Shown in pieces: positions 21,701-31,008 of a DNA stretch of 64,000 nucleotides. The translations under genes were made by a program, and so were the position numbers. A model generated the notes under the pieces. That model searched no databases. It was not told where the DNA came from and saw nothing but the letters and a program-made list of their open reading frames with translations. This DNA comes from Macrobrachium rosenbergii. Its lineage: Eukaryota > Arthropoda > Malacostraca > Decapoda > Palaemonidae. The stretch spans positions 62,776,720 to 62,840,719 of the forward strand of contig NC_089788.1 of the NCBI RefSeq assembly GCF_040412425.1, in the 5' to 3' direction. Position 1 is the stretch's first letter. Each line of letters opens with the position of its first letter.

Positions 21701-24700
21701 GTAGGACCCCGGGGAGCCCACATTCTCTATTAATTCTATCGCCCCCTTCTTGAGAAGGGACAACACTTCTTCTGAGAGGACCAAAGACTTCTTCAAGCCT
21801 TTGGAGTACGCTGACAATGTTATTGGAGAGCTGCTTAAAGGTGGCTTTTCTTTGAAGGGGGATAGAACAGCCTTCCCTCAGAATGTTGACAATCCAGGGC
21901 TCTGCCCCCCACCCCCCTCTCCACTTCTCCCAGAAGAGAAGGACGAAATTCTCACTTACTAGAGGCAGAACAGGATGAGGATCTCATAATGGCTCTGGAG
22001 ACAAATCTGCTGGATGAACGGGATCTAGACAGGGATCTTTGTCTGCTGCCACGCAAGGGCCGAGTCTGCAGCGGGGAGACTGTCCTGGAGGTATGAGCGA
22101 GCACCTCCTTAGGACGCCTAGAGGATTGGGCAAGATCTTGTGTATTCTTCTTCTGAAGACCTGAAAAAACCTTCAGAACTGTAGCCTGTGGGAACAGGTG
22201 ATGATCATCCACAAAGGAAAACAGAAGGGCCGACTTCTGGGAGGGAGTCACTCCCCTAGAGGTGTAGCAACATCAGAGTTGTCTCTTCTTTAGAACTCCC
22301 ATTGTGTAAAGGGAAGCTAATTCCAGGGAACCGTCTCTGATTTCTTTACCGATACAAGAGAAGACCACAAGCAAACTGGAGGCACTATCTTCAAGAATAG
22401 TAGGGCAGTCCTTAATCTTACGGGAAAGAGAGCCCACTGCCCAACTGAGAAAACTCAACACTTTGAACACCTTAAACAAGTTTTTAAGGTGTGAGAGCTC
22501 CGTCGAACTGAACATGATCTTCGCTGAAGCAAAGGTAGATCTACGAGAGGAGTCGATCAACCCGGAGAAGTCCCCCTGGGAGGAGGCAAACAATCCCACA
22601 GGAGCTTCCCCTGTGGCATAAGAGAGCTGTCTCCTCTTAGACAATCTAGAAGGAGGGAAGCTGAAAATGGCTCTACCTTGTTCCCTCTACTCCACTAGCC
22701 ATCCCTCAATAATACCGAAGACTTTCTTGGCGGAAGAAGAAAGCACTAACTTCGGTAGTCTCGAAGACTTGGAAGACTGTGACTCCCCAAGAAAAGTCGA
22801 CGCAGATGAAGAAGGAGCTGCAGGCGAAAAGCAATTTGGGGAGGTAGCAAGAAGATACCTTAGCAGTGATGCATAAGCTGAAGGACGAGCATCTTGAGCA
22901 ATAACTTCTTCTTCCTCGTCCGAGGATGCAGGAGACAAAGCTAAGTCCATAGGCTGGGGGGCTGACAGAGCCTCCTTCAACAGGCTCAAAATACTGCCAA
23001 GCTTGCTCTGAATCGGGTCTACCATGGAGGGTAAAGCCTGAGGTGCAGAAGTTCAAGACAGAAGAACGCCCAACTGCTCAGGGAACAATAACAGCAAAAG
23101 GAGTCAAAACGTCGGCAGCATGAGCATGGTGACGCTCTGCTGCCAACGGAAGATTGGGAGCCAAAGGAAGCTCAGTTGTCACTGGGCGCTTTAGTTGGCG
23201 ATCCATGAATCAAAGAGTGGACGGACAAAGACAGGAGCTCTGTGACGCTCTAGAGAAGACGGGCGCTTTGATGCAGCAGCACGAGAAGGAGCCAATGAGT
23301 GCTGAGACGATTTCAGGCGCTCGGAAGAAACCAGGCGTTCGGCAGTCAAGGGAGCTTCCAACACTGCAGGGCGCTCAGGAGCGAGAGGAGTCTCGAGTGC
23401 AAGAGGATGCTCAGAAGACGCCTTAGATGAAGAGCGCTTACGAGAAGCAGGATACTTGGAAGTCGCTCTCTGACTCTCTACCAAGGGCAGAACAGAAGGA
23501 AAATGTTCTGGACTGTCCCAATGACTGCATGACGGGAGACGACTGCAAATAGGTTCCTTGAATTTCATACCCGGTACTGGAGGAGAATGAGACACATCAC
23601 CCGCACGCCTTTTCAAAGGGCGTGATTCATCCACAAAACGCCATTGGCGTCTGGGAGAAGAATCATCTGAGCTAAATGAAAGACAATGCATATCCAGGGA
23701 TATGCCTTTCCAGCAGCGTTTGGCTGCAACCTGGGATTCAACAACAGGTTCAACCAAGGGGGGGACTACCGGTGGGCAGACCCTACCGACCTCTCTTAGG
23801 CTACCAGTTTGACTCCTCCAAAGTTTAGGGGTGTATGACATTGACATCTGCCTAGGAGAATTGACGGGATGGGCAGCCACCTCCTCCACCAACATATCAC
23901 TGATACTAGGCACAATCAGGCGCTCCACCGACACTGCACTGGCACTAGGAGTAACAGGGTGCTCCGAATCACTCTTATTGTCCATAAGGACCTTAATCGA
24001 AGAGGCTAATTGTGCAATAGATTCGACAATCAATTCGAACCTTTAATCAATTTTACACTCAAGGCTGGCAATGGTCTTGGGTTCAGAAGCGAGACAGCAG
24101 GGTAAAGGAGTGGGTTGCATAGCAGGAGAACTTGGTACGGGATCAACAGAAATAACAGGAACGTCAATCTAGATGTTAGCATTATCAATATCATGATCAA
24201 CAGGAGATCTCTGACTAGCTAAAGACTTACTAATCCTCTGGCTGTCGCTTTTCTCTTTTCATCTCTAGCCAGTTTGTTTAAATGAGATCTTAAAGTCTTC
24301 CACTTCTTACTGTCTCAGTCTACACATTCATTACATCGTAAATCTTCTGAACAAATTTATCCCTTACAATCCGTGCTCATAGAATGTGAATCGTACGATT
24401 CCTTAGTCAAACGCATATTGCAGCCTTTGCTGCTATACGTAAAGCTAGTCAAACTGAGTCTGACATTTGGGAAAAACAAGTCAACTAAAGTCACAATCAG
24501 TAAAGGAGTCTTTATAAAGAAAATCACAATAAAGGTAAAAAAACAGAGTCTAAGGTAAAAAAACAGAGTCTAACTCTATCTAATAATGCCGAAAGGCTAT
24601 CAAAGCAAGAATATTTCACCAAATATGATGAGAAACCATTAGAAAAGATGAATTCCAAAATCAGAGACGCTTCTAAAAGCTGGTGTACAGCCATTAGCCG

Positions 24701-27700
24701 GCAGAAACAAACTGAATAATTTTGTTAGTTGTTCCTCTCTTAACCCGAAAGTGGGCAGGGTTAGTCACCTAGCCAAACAAAATAGAGCGCTCCGCAAATT
24801 TCAAAATTTTTAGCTGCAGTTAATAGAAACTATAGCAATGTAATTACTTGATGAGTTATTCATATAAAAACACAATTTTGCCACTGATTTAACATTACAC
24901 AAAGTCTGACACACCAACCCACTTATTTGTCAGTAAAATCTTTTATTTCTGCAGTATTATCTTAAAACTTACTATAATCATTGCGTTGTTTTCTACTGCT
25001 ACCTAGAAACTGATAGATTTTCTTTTGTGCAATATCCGCAGCAAATGTAGTTTACCTAATATTTGTAGGATTAAGAGATTATCTTTTGTTTGTTTACATA
25101 TGGTACCCTAATCATCATGGGGTATTTTTCAACTGTAGTTCAGTCTAATGTGCTGCCATTTCACCAACCTCTTTATTATGAGAGCATTAACATTACCCAA
25201 TGATGAATGGTTTTCCAATTGTTTTACTACATACCAGTCATACGATTCCTTTCACTTTGCCTGTTAGGTGTTGTTATTATGGTAGAGTTTTAGGCTCACT
25301 GAATTTATCAGATCTGCCTTTCTAAGGCTGTCTTTAGTATTTGTTAAGTTTTTTGGCTAAAAATAATACTTCACTAAAAATAATAAAAATGCAGAGACCA
25401 TTCAGATGATAAAGCTATGAAATTTAAATTTTGTTATATTTACTGCAGCATAATTAGATCAACTCCATGCTATTTAGATTACATTATAGGGCTTAACACA
25501 TTCCATTTAATTTTACAGATTGCTGATCATTTAAATCATTACTGATAAATGGCTTTCTATTAATTTTTGTTTTTAATGACTATTTTGACTTTCATTTCCA
25601 TCCGATATGTATCAGTGACCCACCGACACCCTACATCTATCAATTTCATTCTGGAGCCATGGCAAAGATTGGTAGAGATACTTCTGCATATTTTATAGTG
25701 CTGTAGGTTAGGTTAGGTTAGGTTGGGGTGCACCCTGGTCAGGCAGGACCTTAGGTATTACAAGTCAGGTTTGGTTAGCATGCAGTTCTGGATTCTCCTC
25801 CAGGATTAATAGCGCTCTTGGTATGGTTATCATCTTCATCATCCTCCTTGTTCATTCATGATGGCCTTCATTTCAGCCTTCATTTGGCCTATCTGCCCCA
25901 AACCATTTCTTTGTCTGATACAGTTTATTGTTTAATTGAATTTCTTATGTATGTATCACTAAAGCTTCTTCAGAAATTATTCCAGGTGTCACTGCTTAGA
26001 CTAATTACCTCCTCTAGTCTTGTGATTACAAGTATTTCCAACATAACCACATTTAGGCATTTCTTTATTGAAGTTTTAATTCTTAGGTGATAATCTCCTA
26101 TTTTCACTACATTTAATATTTGATAAATATCTTTTCACTTTACTACCAGTTCTCAATACTGGAGTGTTTGCCTAGTTCTTAAGTCTCCTTAATGTGCTTA
26201 ATATTAAAATCTCATTAAAATCTACCATAAATTTGCTATTACAAAGATATTTACCAACAAATGTTGCTACTCCATGTAAGTGGGGCTCCTGATGGGATTT
26301 TTTTTTTTTTTTTTGTCCTAGAGCATTATGGGCAGAGATGATTAGCATAGGCAGTCTCCGGTTATCAGTGGGGGTTCCGTTCTGAGGTGTGATGATCACC
26401 AAAAATCACCGATTTTCAGTTATCAGAGCCTCTATTAGGTATGTATTGGCGCCAATACCCAATTATCAGTGCCGATAAGCAGAACTCAGCGATTTTCAGT
26501 GCCGAAAATTGCCGATTTTTGCCGCTAGACAAGCACCGTAAAACTGGATCGCCATTAACCAGGGACTGCCTGTACTCGGAATGGCTTTGTCATCTGGATA
26601 TGTGGGTACATGGACAATGCTGGAACATGATGAGTTCTTGTAAGTTTTGCCAATTGGGGAATTCCAGTACTGATTAAAAAAAAGACAGCTTTATTTCATA
26701 GTCATGGTTCCTTTGGAGCACATATGTAACTCTTGTTCCTCAGATGATTACAGCTGATTTTTTCTGTTTTGAATATTTCTAACTTTCATTTTGGTAAATT
26801 AGTAATTTACAGATACTGGAACACCTTATATCCAACAATTATGGGGGGACCACAATGGGAAACTGAGGTTTTTGGGAAGGGGGATTACATAAATTTTTTA
26901 TCCAAGAATGTATTTCAAAATCTCCATGACTCTTCTGGTTAGGGTGACATTTATTGAAAATATTTAAAAGGACACCATGAACTGGATAAGTATTGACAAT
27001 GTAACCTATGCTATATTAATGGACGGGTCAAGGGGAGGGGAATGAAGCCCCCTGGGCCAAGTAAGGACCCAGTAACCTGGGAAGTTTAGGTCACAACCTT
27101 ATTCATTTTAATTTACAGTACCCTAGGTCAAGTCAGGTGATGGAGGTCCAGGAGGAGCCAAAACCCTAGGCCAGTAAGGACCCAGAGTCCCCAATGACAA
27201 CCCTACTATTTATTTTAACTTACAGTACCCTATGTTAGGTTGGGGGGGGGGGGTTGAAGTCCAAGCAAAACCCCACTGGCCAGCTACAGCTCCTGTATCC
27301 TAGGTTAGGTTAAATCCCAACCCTAATTGTTATTTTAATTTAGTGTCCTAGGTTTGATTTGGTGGGGGTGGGTCCAGGAAATTATAGCCTCACCATCTAG
27401 CATCCAGCTAAGGAACCAGCAACCTTGGTTAGGTTAAATTTAATACATCCTTGTATTAAACTTATTTTTCCCAGCTAAAAACCCTGCTTTCCCACTGTGT
27501 TCCCCAATAATCTTAGGATATAAGAGGGGCAGGATCCAGTATTTAATTACTAATTTGCTACTGAAATGAATATCAGGAATATTCAAAGTACAAATTAAAA
27601 CATGAAAGTCATCTTTTTAATTCCGGAATCCAATTATGGTGTAAAGTAAAAGTCTACAATTTGATCTTTCATGTTTTGATCTCCATTAATTACCACGCTT

Positions 27701-29066
27701 ATATTTCTTACTGTTTTTACTATATGCACCTCTGTACCATTTATTTTTACAGTTTCTTTTCAGCTATAAAATTCTATTCTGTTTTATCTTCAATTAATGT
27801 CAATCTTTTACTCGCCATTTAACTCCATAATGTTCCACATTTGGTTCATAACTTCGGTAGTGTCCACTAAGTAAAACTGTCTTTCTATTAAAAATTTTAA
27901 TTTTGGGTTAAGCTGGGTTGTCCTGCTGGATTTGCCGGTTCTTTCCTAGACAGTGACCCCCAAAGGTTTTTAGGGGTCATTATCTACGACTAATATTTCT
28001 TTGGGGGTCATTATCTTTATGATATTTAGTCTTTTGTTTATGTTTTTACAGTAATCCCCAACAGGGTTATAATAAACATGCAGAAAAAGTGGATACATAC
28101 CAGGTTAAAACCCTTGGGAGTCACTAGGCTATCTAGGAAAGACCCCGACTTGCCACCCCACCCTCTCAAATCAAGACAGCACCCAGTATCCTTGGCTATT
28201 GTATTGGGTTAGGAAGTGGCAATGTGATTACTATTCCCATATTTCATCCTCTTTTTTCATTTTTCTCTATCCATAAACCCTAGTGTCACACACAGAGTTG
28301 TCCCAAAATCATTAGATTACATTGTAAGGGCAAGAGTAATAATGTGTTAAAATATTTCTTACAAACATCATCAAACTTGTTCAAAACGTCAAAACTATCA
28401 TAAGACATATTTCTCATGCAGCAATAGGCAATTGCTAAATTCAACTATGGACAACTTGTAAAAGCAGAAGCTTACCTATTTTTGCTATAGTGAGCAGGCT
28501 ATCAACTTAATCCAAATCATGAAATCGAGAAATAACAAAATGGTTTACCATTTTACCAATTTTAAGCAGAAAACGCCCCCCTATCCCCACCGTCATTGGC
28601 CTAACACAAACGGATAATGCCTAGGGTAGGGAGGGGTCTGAAAGAATCGACACTCCCGGAAATTACCACCAATAGCCTAAATCTTAAAATGCCATCACGT
28701 CTCTCGTATACTTTCAGCCTCTAGCAGATCATAACCTGAAGAAAGTTACCAACCCCGACCATTTGCCTTCTTACGATGTCTTTAGGCCTACCTGACAAAT
28801 TTTGAAATATTAATAAGCCAAAGAATACCAACTTCCAACAGCATAACAGTTCATGTACTGAAAACGCCAAGGCCTTAATATAACAAACAAAAGTGTTAGA
28901 CAAAGATGACTGACTAGTCAAGTGTAACTGTAAAAGAAGCTCACTTGCAAGTTTTAACTTCGACAGTAGTTAGGAGGCCGGAATGAATCAGAAGTCCTGT
29001 CACCGTGGCTACGACTAATAATATGAGGATCAAGAATCCCCATAATAAGGCTGCGTCCGTCTCCAT
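9716..29066 (-). CDS. TEX264: TEX264-like ER membrane protein gene (five coding exons seen, 3' end missing)
   Basis: Five exons were assembled on the minus strand: 29066-28945, 17170-17032, 13953-13734, 10444-10305 and 9788-9716. Phases at all junctions agree (2+1, 0, 1+2, 0), giving about 231 codons; human TEX264 has 313. The protein has an N-terminal single membrane segment, then a GyrI/SOUL-like domain with characteristic stretches such as KIAYKFARGPY, VGVYYDDPKT, VGIIISENGSVTP and GPLARQDDFYVPE, then an acidic/Ser tail. In mammals TEX264 is an ER-anchored autophagy receptor that binds LC3 through a motif in the disordered tail, and it also serves in DNA-protein crosslink repair with p97. 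The LC3-binding exon is not visible here. Introns 1 and 2 hold DIRS elements and introns 3 and 4 hold MITE-like elements. The gene is divergent to the MPDU1-like gene. Confidence 0.88.
9996..10264. mobile_element. TA-flanked MITE with GCCGATAACCGG-type internal repeats, copy 1
   Basis: The two ends are inverted copies: CAGGCAGTCCCCGGTTAT at the left and ATAACCGGGGACTGCCTG at the right, each flanked by TA (9996-9997 and 10263-10264). A TA duplication points to Tc1/mariner-type transposition; the element has no coding capacity. The interior is built of near-repeats of 'gccgataaccgg' that can also pair with one another. It sits in TEX264 intron 4. A second, more diverged copy is at 26347-26574. 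Confidence 0.85.
10305..10444 (-). CDS. TEX264: TEX264-like exon 4: end of the GyrI/SOUL-like domain
   Basis: Acceptor TAATAG|AG was chosen over a nearer CAG because only it keeps the phase (two bases, then TAT). The exon encodes 'YRSLCARPFLEVYDNEKSE', then 'IIFVGPLARQDDFYVPEVQ', then an acidic stretch ending EDNR. The GPLARQ-D-DFYVPE signature is nearly identical to the vertebrate PLARQGDFYVPE. The donor is AGA|GTAAGT, phase 0. Confidence 0.92.
11001..13230. mobile_element. piggyBac-type non-autonomous element carrying a tandem satellite
   Basis: The left end is TTAA|CCCTTAAACGCC and the right end is GGCATTTAAGGG|TTAT. These are inverted termini beginning CCC and ending GGG, with the TTAA target typical of piggyBac (one copy mutated to TTAT). 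There is no transposase ORF inside. The interior is filled by a ~360-385-bp tandem repeat. It lies in TEX264 intron 3. A related element with cleaner ends is at 57144-57965. Confidence 0.75.
11085..12960. repeat. Tandem satellite, ~360-385-bp unit, about five copies
   Basis: Unit starts, marked by 'aaatttcaaccttcggtcaac' or its variant, fall at about 11087, 11470, 11826, 12207 and 12592. Each unit also has 'cattctagtaatattcaatca', 'agtctctagcacaatatttcg' and 'aatgtgcgcaatttcatgta' at matching offsets. Copies differ mainly by point changes and short A-run indels. The last unit decays near 12960. The array is enclosed by the piggyBac-type termini. Confidence 0.85.
13734..13953 (-). CDS. TEX264: TEX264-like exon 3: middle of the GyrI/SOUL-like domain
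   Basis: The acceptor is CAG|AAGCAG and the donor is ATTG|GTAAGT; the exon is 220 bp. It starts in phase 0 (KQPHKLRYIVGIIISENG) and contains 'GYHFATFPAIDHAVQTRFPF', then 'VYPAIREYI'. These correspond to the vertebrate 'VGSILSEG', 'F..FPAPSHVVTATFP' and 'HPALDTYI' segments. It ends with one base of a split Glu codon. Confidence 0.9.
14096..14290. repeat. Left inverted terminal repeat of the deleted DIRS
   Basis: The reverse complement matches the right end at 16550-16735, including the block around 'cccgcccacttaacggggagc' (left) and 'gctccc...cattaagtgggtgggg' (right). Similarity is high but not perfect. Confidence 0.8.
14325..14415. repeat. Internal complementary region (ICR) of the deleted DIRS
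   Basis: The sequence contains 'gtaattacttgataagtatg' (complement of the outer left end) followed within 40 bp by 'acttaccaagtaattacatag' (complement of the outer right end). It thus forms an imperfect palindrome equal to joined element ends. In DIRS biology the ICR templates completion and circularisation of the cDNA. Confidence 0.8.
14727..16417 (-). pseudogene. DIRS ORF1 of the deleted copy
   Basis: It starts at the ATG at 16417 (MSDSSASSVCYC). The Cys module has C-x3-C, 'DSHTVCSSCRGQVC', then is damaged. A long piece (15525-15049) has a run of near-repeats of 'PAPECSAPVPERP' type, then the helical 'SEITSFLKKAPF' block and an acidic stretch. The next piece (15027-14725) ends after the conserved 'SLPPPKG' region, at the start of the QG-x-FS block, where the deletion begins. 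Three frames are needed to read it. Confidence 0.6.
16550..16735. repeat. Right inverted terminal repeat of the deleted DIRS
   Basis: This is the inverse of 14096-14290. It includes 'agaatgacgctcccggctta', 'ccattaagtgggtggggctt' and the terminal 'agctatgtaattacttggta'. Confidence 0.8.
17032..17170 (-). CDS. TEX264: TEX264-like exon 2: start of the GyrI/SOUL-like domain
   Basis: The acceptor is CAG|ACC and the donor is ACA|GTAAGG; the exon is 139 bp. It encodes PDIGEIKIAYKFARGPYKES, then a segment ending 'QYRTVGVYYDDPKT'. The family motif V-x-Y-K-F-x-x-G-x-Y and the YYD-x-P ending align with the vertebrate protein without gaps. It is flanked by intron 1 (11.8 kb, holding a full DIRS) and intron 2 (3.1 kb, holding a deleted DIRS). 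Confidence 0.9.
17400..17560. repeat. Possible solo DIRS end or related dispersed repeat
   Basis: A stretch with 'aatttgtatttttcatagct' followed by 'aacaaacctgcagttttaaca' and 'ttagggtaaatcttctggcg' resembles the outer end of the DIRS at 42297-49525 ('aatttgtatttttcctaact', 'atacaaacctgaggtccttt'). No partner end was found nearby, so it may be a solo remnant in TEX264 intron 1. Confidence 0.3.
18244..18430. repeat. Left inverted terminal repeat of the full-length DIRS
   Basis: Its reverse complement matches 24700-24880. Shared blocks include 'attacattgctatagtttct', 'gctaaaaattttgaaatttg', 'gtttggctaggtgactaacc' and 'cccacttttggggtaagagag'. Confidence 0.85.
18466..18565. repeat. Internal complementary region of the full-length DIRS
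   Basis: 'gtaattacttggtaaatata' and 'acttaccaagtatttacattgc' sit about 45 bp apart in inverted orientation. They are complementary to the outer left and outer right ends respectively, so the element's joined ends are mirrored here. A conserved 'cccacattgacaggaggtggg' follows, also present in the deleted copy at about 14420. Confidence 0.8.
18566..19077. other. Non-coding 3' segment of the DIRS between ICR and recombinase
   Basis: No conserved ORF is visible. This is internal to the element, between the recombinase stop at 19078 and the ICR, and probably acts as its 3' untranslated region. I see no separate gene. Confidence 0.5.
19078..19990 (-). pseudogene. DIRS ORF3: tyrosine recombinase
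   Basis: The N-terminal part overlaps ORF2 in a different frame (from about 19990): 'LLRKKGFSRSTLQAVAKC' and 'YQAKWTIFRDWC'. The catalytic half begins at about 19595. The box I region reads 'ALTTAKQINEVHA', so the position usually holding the catalytic Arg (AKRVGEL in the copy at 36348) is Gln. Box II 'THEIRAVATSL' keeps His-x-x-Arg. After a frameshift near 19139 the end 'FATHYLKEIETVR' keeps the Tyr position, with a stop at 19078. Family role: integration of the circular cDNA. Confidence 0.75.
19672..21817 (-). pseudogene. DIRS ORF2: RT, RNase H, methyltransferase-like region
   Basis: RT fingers at 21817-21617 have 'LLKKGAIELIENVGSPGSYS' and 'VVPKASGGWRPVPD'; the palm has 'TSIDMQDAYFHVPIHQ' at about 21550; 'LYLDDWLLQAQA' is at about 21350. 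The SINE at 21043-21321 splits the ORF just after YLDD. The thumb resumes at 20967 with 'SQRILYLGMIMDSEGF'. RNase H has 'WHINVKELKAVHLGLQFF' and 'VHSDSKTALAYI'. The methyltransferase-like region has 'VIGLFATSRNH', 'LYAFPPF' and 'VAPFWPTKEWFPDLL'. Frameshifts occur in the palm and after RNase H. Confidence 0.8.
21043..21321 (-). repeat. tRNA-derived SINE, copy 2, with 15-bp target duplication
   Basis: This is the reverse complement of the unit at 3941-4216. It is flanked by TTGGGCCTGAAGTAA at 21028-21042 and again at 21322-21336, a perfect 15-bp duplication that fits LINE-mediated insertion. It interrupts the RT gene of the DIRS, so it inserted after the DIRS. The A-box region is more diverged than in copy 1, while the B-box-like GGCCGGAGTTCAATTCCC is kept. 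Confidence 0.88.
21952..24470 (-). pseudogene. DIRS ORF1 (gag-like) of the full-length copy
   Basis: The N-terminal Cys module near 24470-24250 is badly decayed. A long open piece at 24033-23191 is Ser/Pro/Arg-rich with charged near-repeats. Next come 'QSKLGSILSLLKEALSAPQP' (about 23015), 'FASSQGDFSGLIDSSRRS' (about 22590), 'FLSWAVGSLSRKI' and an Arg/Ser-rich basic tail ending at about 21952. Order and motifs match the ORF1 of neighbouring copies. The basic tail suggests nucleic-acid binding, by inference. Confidence 0.65.
24700..24880. repeat. Right inverted terminal repeat of the full-length DIRS
   Basis: This is the inverse of 18244-18430, sharing 'gttagtcacctagccaaaca', 'gcaaatttcaaaatttttag' and 'actatagcaatgtaattact'. 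The same family end occurs at 8936-9115. Confidence 0.85.
24881..26346. other. Intronic sequence of the TEX264-like gene without recognised gene
   Basis: This part of TEX264 intron 1 is AT-rich. The only notable features are a short TTAGG run (25704-25726) and a T-run near 26300. Short open frames here show no family signature. Confidence 0.5.
25704..25726 (+). repeat. Short interstitial TTAGG telomere-type repeat
   Basis: Four tandem TTAGG-type units read on the plus strand (taggttaggttaggttaggt). TTAGG is the arthropod telomere unit. The run is too short to be a telomere and could be chance in a region where 'ggttaggtt' is frequent (also near 27300 and 27427). Confidence 0.5.
26347..26574. 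mobile_element. TA-flanked MITE, copy 2 (diverged)
   Basis: The left end 'taggcagtctccggttatca' and the right end 'ccagggactgcctgta' match the MITE at 9996-10264. The interior shares 'gttccgttctg', 'aaaaatcaccgattttcag' and 'gctagacaagc' segments. It is about 40 bp shorter than copy 1 and lies in TEX264 intron 1. Confidence 0.75.
27000..27440. repeat. Degenerate tandem repeat with ~100-120-bp unit
   Basis: About four units each contain a 'cctaggtta/ccctaggtc' block, a G-rich run, 'gtccagg', 'aaggacccag' or 'aaggaaccag', and 'ttattttaatttacag'. Spacing is irregular and similarity modest. No coding content was seen. Confidence 0.5.
27441..28944. other. Intron 1 sequence next to TEX264 exon 1, no gene seen
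   Basis: This is low-complexity AT-rich sequence with no conserved peptide, terminal repeats or RNA gene that I can recognise. It ends at the exon 1 donor. Confidence 0.5.
28945..29066 (-). CDS. TEX264: TEX264-like exon 1: start codon and membrane anchor
   Basis: The ATG at 29066 has G at -3 and G at +4 (context gccgacATGG). The exon encodes 40 residues plus two bases: METDAALLW, then a strongly hydrophobic run of Ile/Leu/Val, then 'HSGLLTTVEVKTC'. This equals the human layout of a short lumenal N-terminus, one transmembrane helix and 'SGLL..VEV'. The donor is AA|GTGAGC. The split Lys codon is completed by the first base of exon 2. Confidence 0.88.
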
Positions 29067-30079
29067 GTCGGCCAGTAATTCTGTATCAGCAAACTTCACA
29101 ATAACCACTAATGCGTAATTATTCTGTGATCTTTTTGTTGTTGTTCCTAAACTACCTCGAAGTTCTTCTTCTTCAGTTACCGAGTAGTGTCTTCAGTTAG
29201 TTTGATGATTTTCATATTGCGCAAACCACTGGAAGCTCGCGCTTTCCTTGAAGACCTAGGTTAACGGAAGGGAAATGTCACATAGAAAGATCTCATGTTC
29301 ATTTAATGACTTATTATGACAATTTCTTCAAAACTAGTAGAAAAAAGTGTCTGTATATATCTTTCAATTATCAGTCTCCATCCACACAATTGTCTCAATA
29401 GAACACACCGAGTCTTCCAGAGCTCGCCGTATGCATATTTTTTCCTTATTAATATGCACTACTGGTTCTATGGGGGTATGGCAGTCATTGCATTCTAATT
29501 ACTTAGTCACATGACGGTACGAGAAGTAAAATGACAGTTTCTGATATGATTTGACTAAACTATGACTGAAAATTTTCGTTATAGAACATGAGTAATTTAA
29601 GAGGGGTGCGGCGAAGTCGTATTAGATTTTCGGAAATGTTGCTTGCAATCTATATGATAAGAATAGCACCGTTACTATTGTAATTTGTGATCTGCCCGCG
29701 CATCCTCACTATAGATTGCAACCGGGTACATTTATTCATATACAGCAGCGTGAGATCTACTGAAACATTTAACGGTAGCTCATTTAACCTGGATAATATA
29801 TTTTTACTGTACACTATTGTACATTAGTTAAACGAATAACCCTTTATTAACCATCATGTAAACAAGCATGAAAATATACCGAATGAAACAATATTATTAT
29901 CTAAAGGATTACTGAAAAACATTTCGTTTAAAAAACATTTTGTTCTCATTACTTCCCAAGTAAAACCTTGATTATGCTATTGAGAATTCATCATACAGAG
30001 TACCTTGTTCTCAACCATCAATGCTTTAACCGAGGATCTTAGCCTATTGATCTCGATGTACTTGACCTTTTCGTATTGA

Positions 30080-30690
30080 TTCGCTGCATTGAACAACCTC
30101 GAGCAATGTTTTCATTTAAATTATTTCAATGATAGTGTGTAATCATTTATTGAACCACTCTCAGTAGTACCGCTTCTATTTGTATTCTTCCATTAGTATG
30201 GCATATTTAGTTACCGAATCATCTCTAGTGATGTTTCCCTTAACATTCTACCATTGGTATCGTTCGTTCATCTTTTTAAACCATCACTGACAATGTCTCC
30301 TTTAACATTTTATATTAGTATATGGTGTTCCCAGCTATTAAACCACACAGAGCAACGTTTACATTTACATTTCTACTGTTATGCCGTATTCAGTTATTAA
30401 ACCGCCTCAAGCAGTGTTTACATTTACATTTTCTTTCTATTAGTGTGGTGTAGTTGGTTGTTGAACCAACTCCAGCAATGATTACATGCCAATATTCAAT
30501 TGATGTGGTATACTTGGTTACTGAAGTACTTCGGGTGATGTTTTATCTGCCATTTTTGTATTAGTATGGAATACTTAGTTTTTAAACCACCTGTAACAAC
30601 TGTTCCGTTTATAGATTTTCCTGTATATGGCGTCTAGTTATTGACCCACACCGAACAATACTTTCGTTGACATTTTCCATTGATATGATA
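30080..30690. repeat. Degenerate ~60-bp minisatellite, about ten units
   Basis: A 'ttaaaccacctcaagcaatgtttacattt'-type core (described here as a consensus split around 'aaacca' and 'gcaatgtt') recurs near 30091, 30152, 30213, 30276, 30340, 30397, 30462, 30521, 30582 and 30640. Each is followed by 'attagtatggtat' plus 'tagttat' variants. Period is 57-65 bp. Units are diverged, which suggests an old array. Confidence 0.7.
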
Positions 30691-30966
30691 TATTTACTTT
30701 AACATAAGTAAAAGTTTATAGGGGATAAATAAAACGTAATTTAGCTTAAGGATAACTGAAAGTTAAAGACAACTCCATGAATTGAAACTAAAATGTAGCC
30801 TGCTATTTGTGAGCGGGGGAGGGGTAATCTAATCTTCATTGACACATACTTCACCGGGGAGAATATGTCACCAATATCACTGCCTTACACACAACCTGGG
30901 ATTTCAGGATGATTGGTTTAGATAAAGCCGCTTTTGCCAGCGTGGTCCCTTGCCCTAAGGCTAGTA

Positions 30967-31008
30967 TAGTGTGTGCGCGCGTGTTTGTGTATGTCTGTGT
31001 CTGTGTGT
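30967..31008. repeat. GT-rich imperfect microsatellite
   Basis: An imperfect run of GTGTGCGCGCGTG-type dinucleotides with interruptions. No gene is associated. Confidence 0.6.

Larger units (their letters stand above)
18244..24880 (-). mobile_element. Full-length DIRS-type retrotransposon (~6.6 kb), decayed, SINE-interrupted
   Basis: Inverted terminal repeats lie at 18244-18430 and 24700-24880, with an internal complementary region at about 18466-18565. Minus-strand order: ORF1 (24470-21952), RT/RNase H/methyltransferase-like ORF2 (21817-19672) and tyrosine recombinase ORF3 (about 19990-19078). It lies in TEX264 intron 1, sense to the gene. A SINE in the RT, frameshifts and a changed recombinase Arg show it is inactive. 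DIRS integration leaves no target duplication, and none is seen. Confidence 0.88.
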
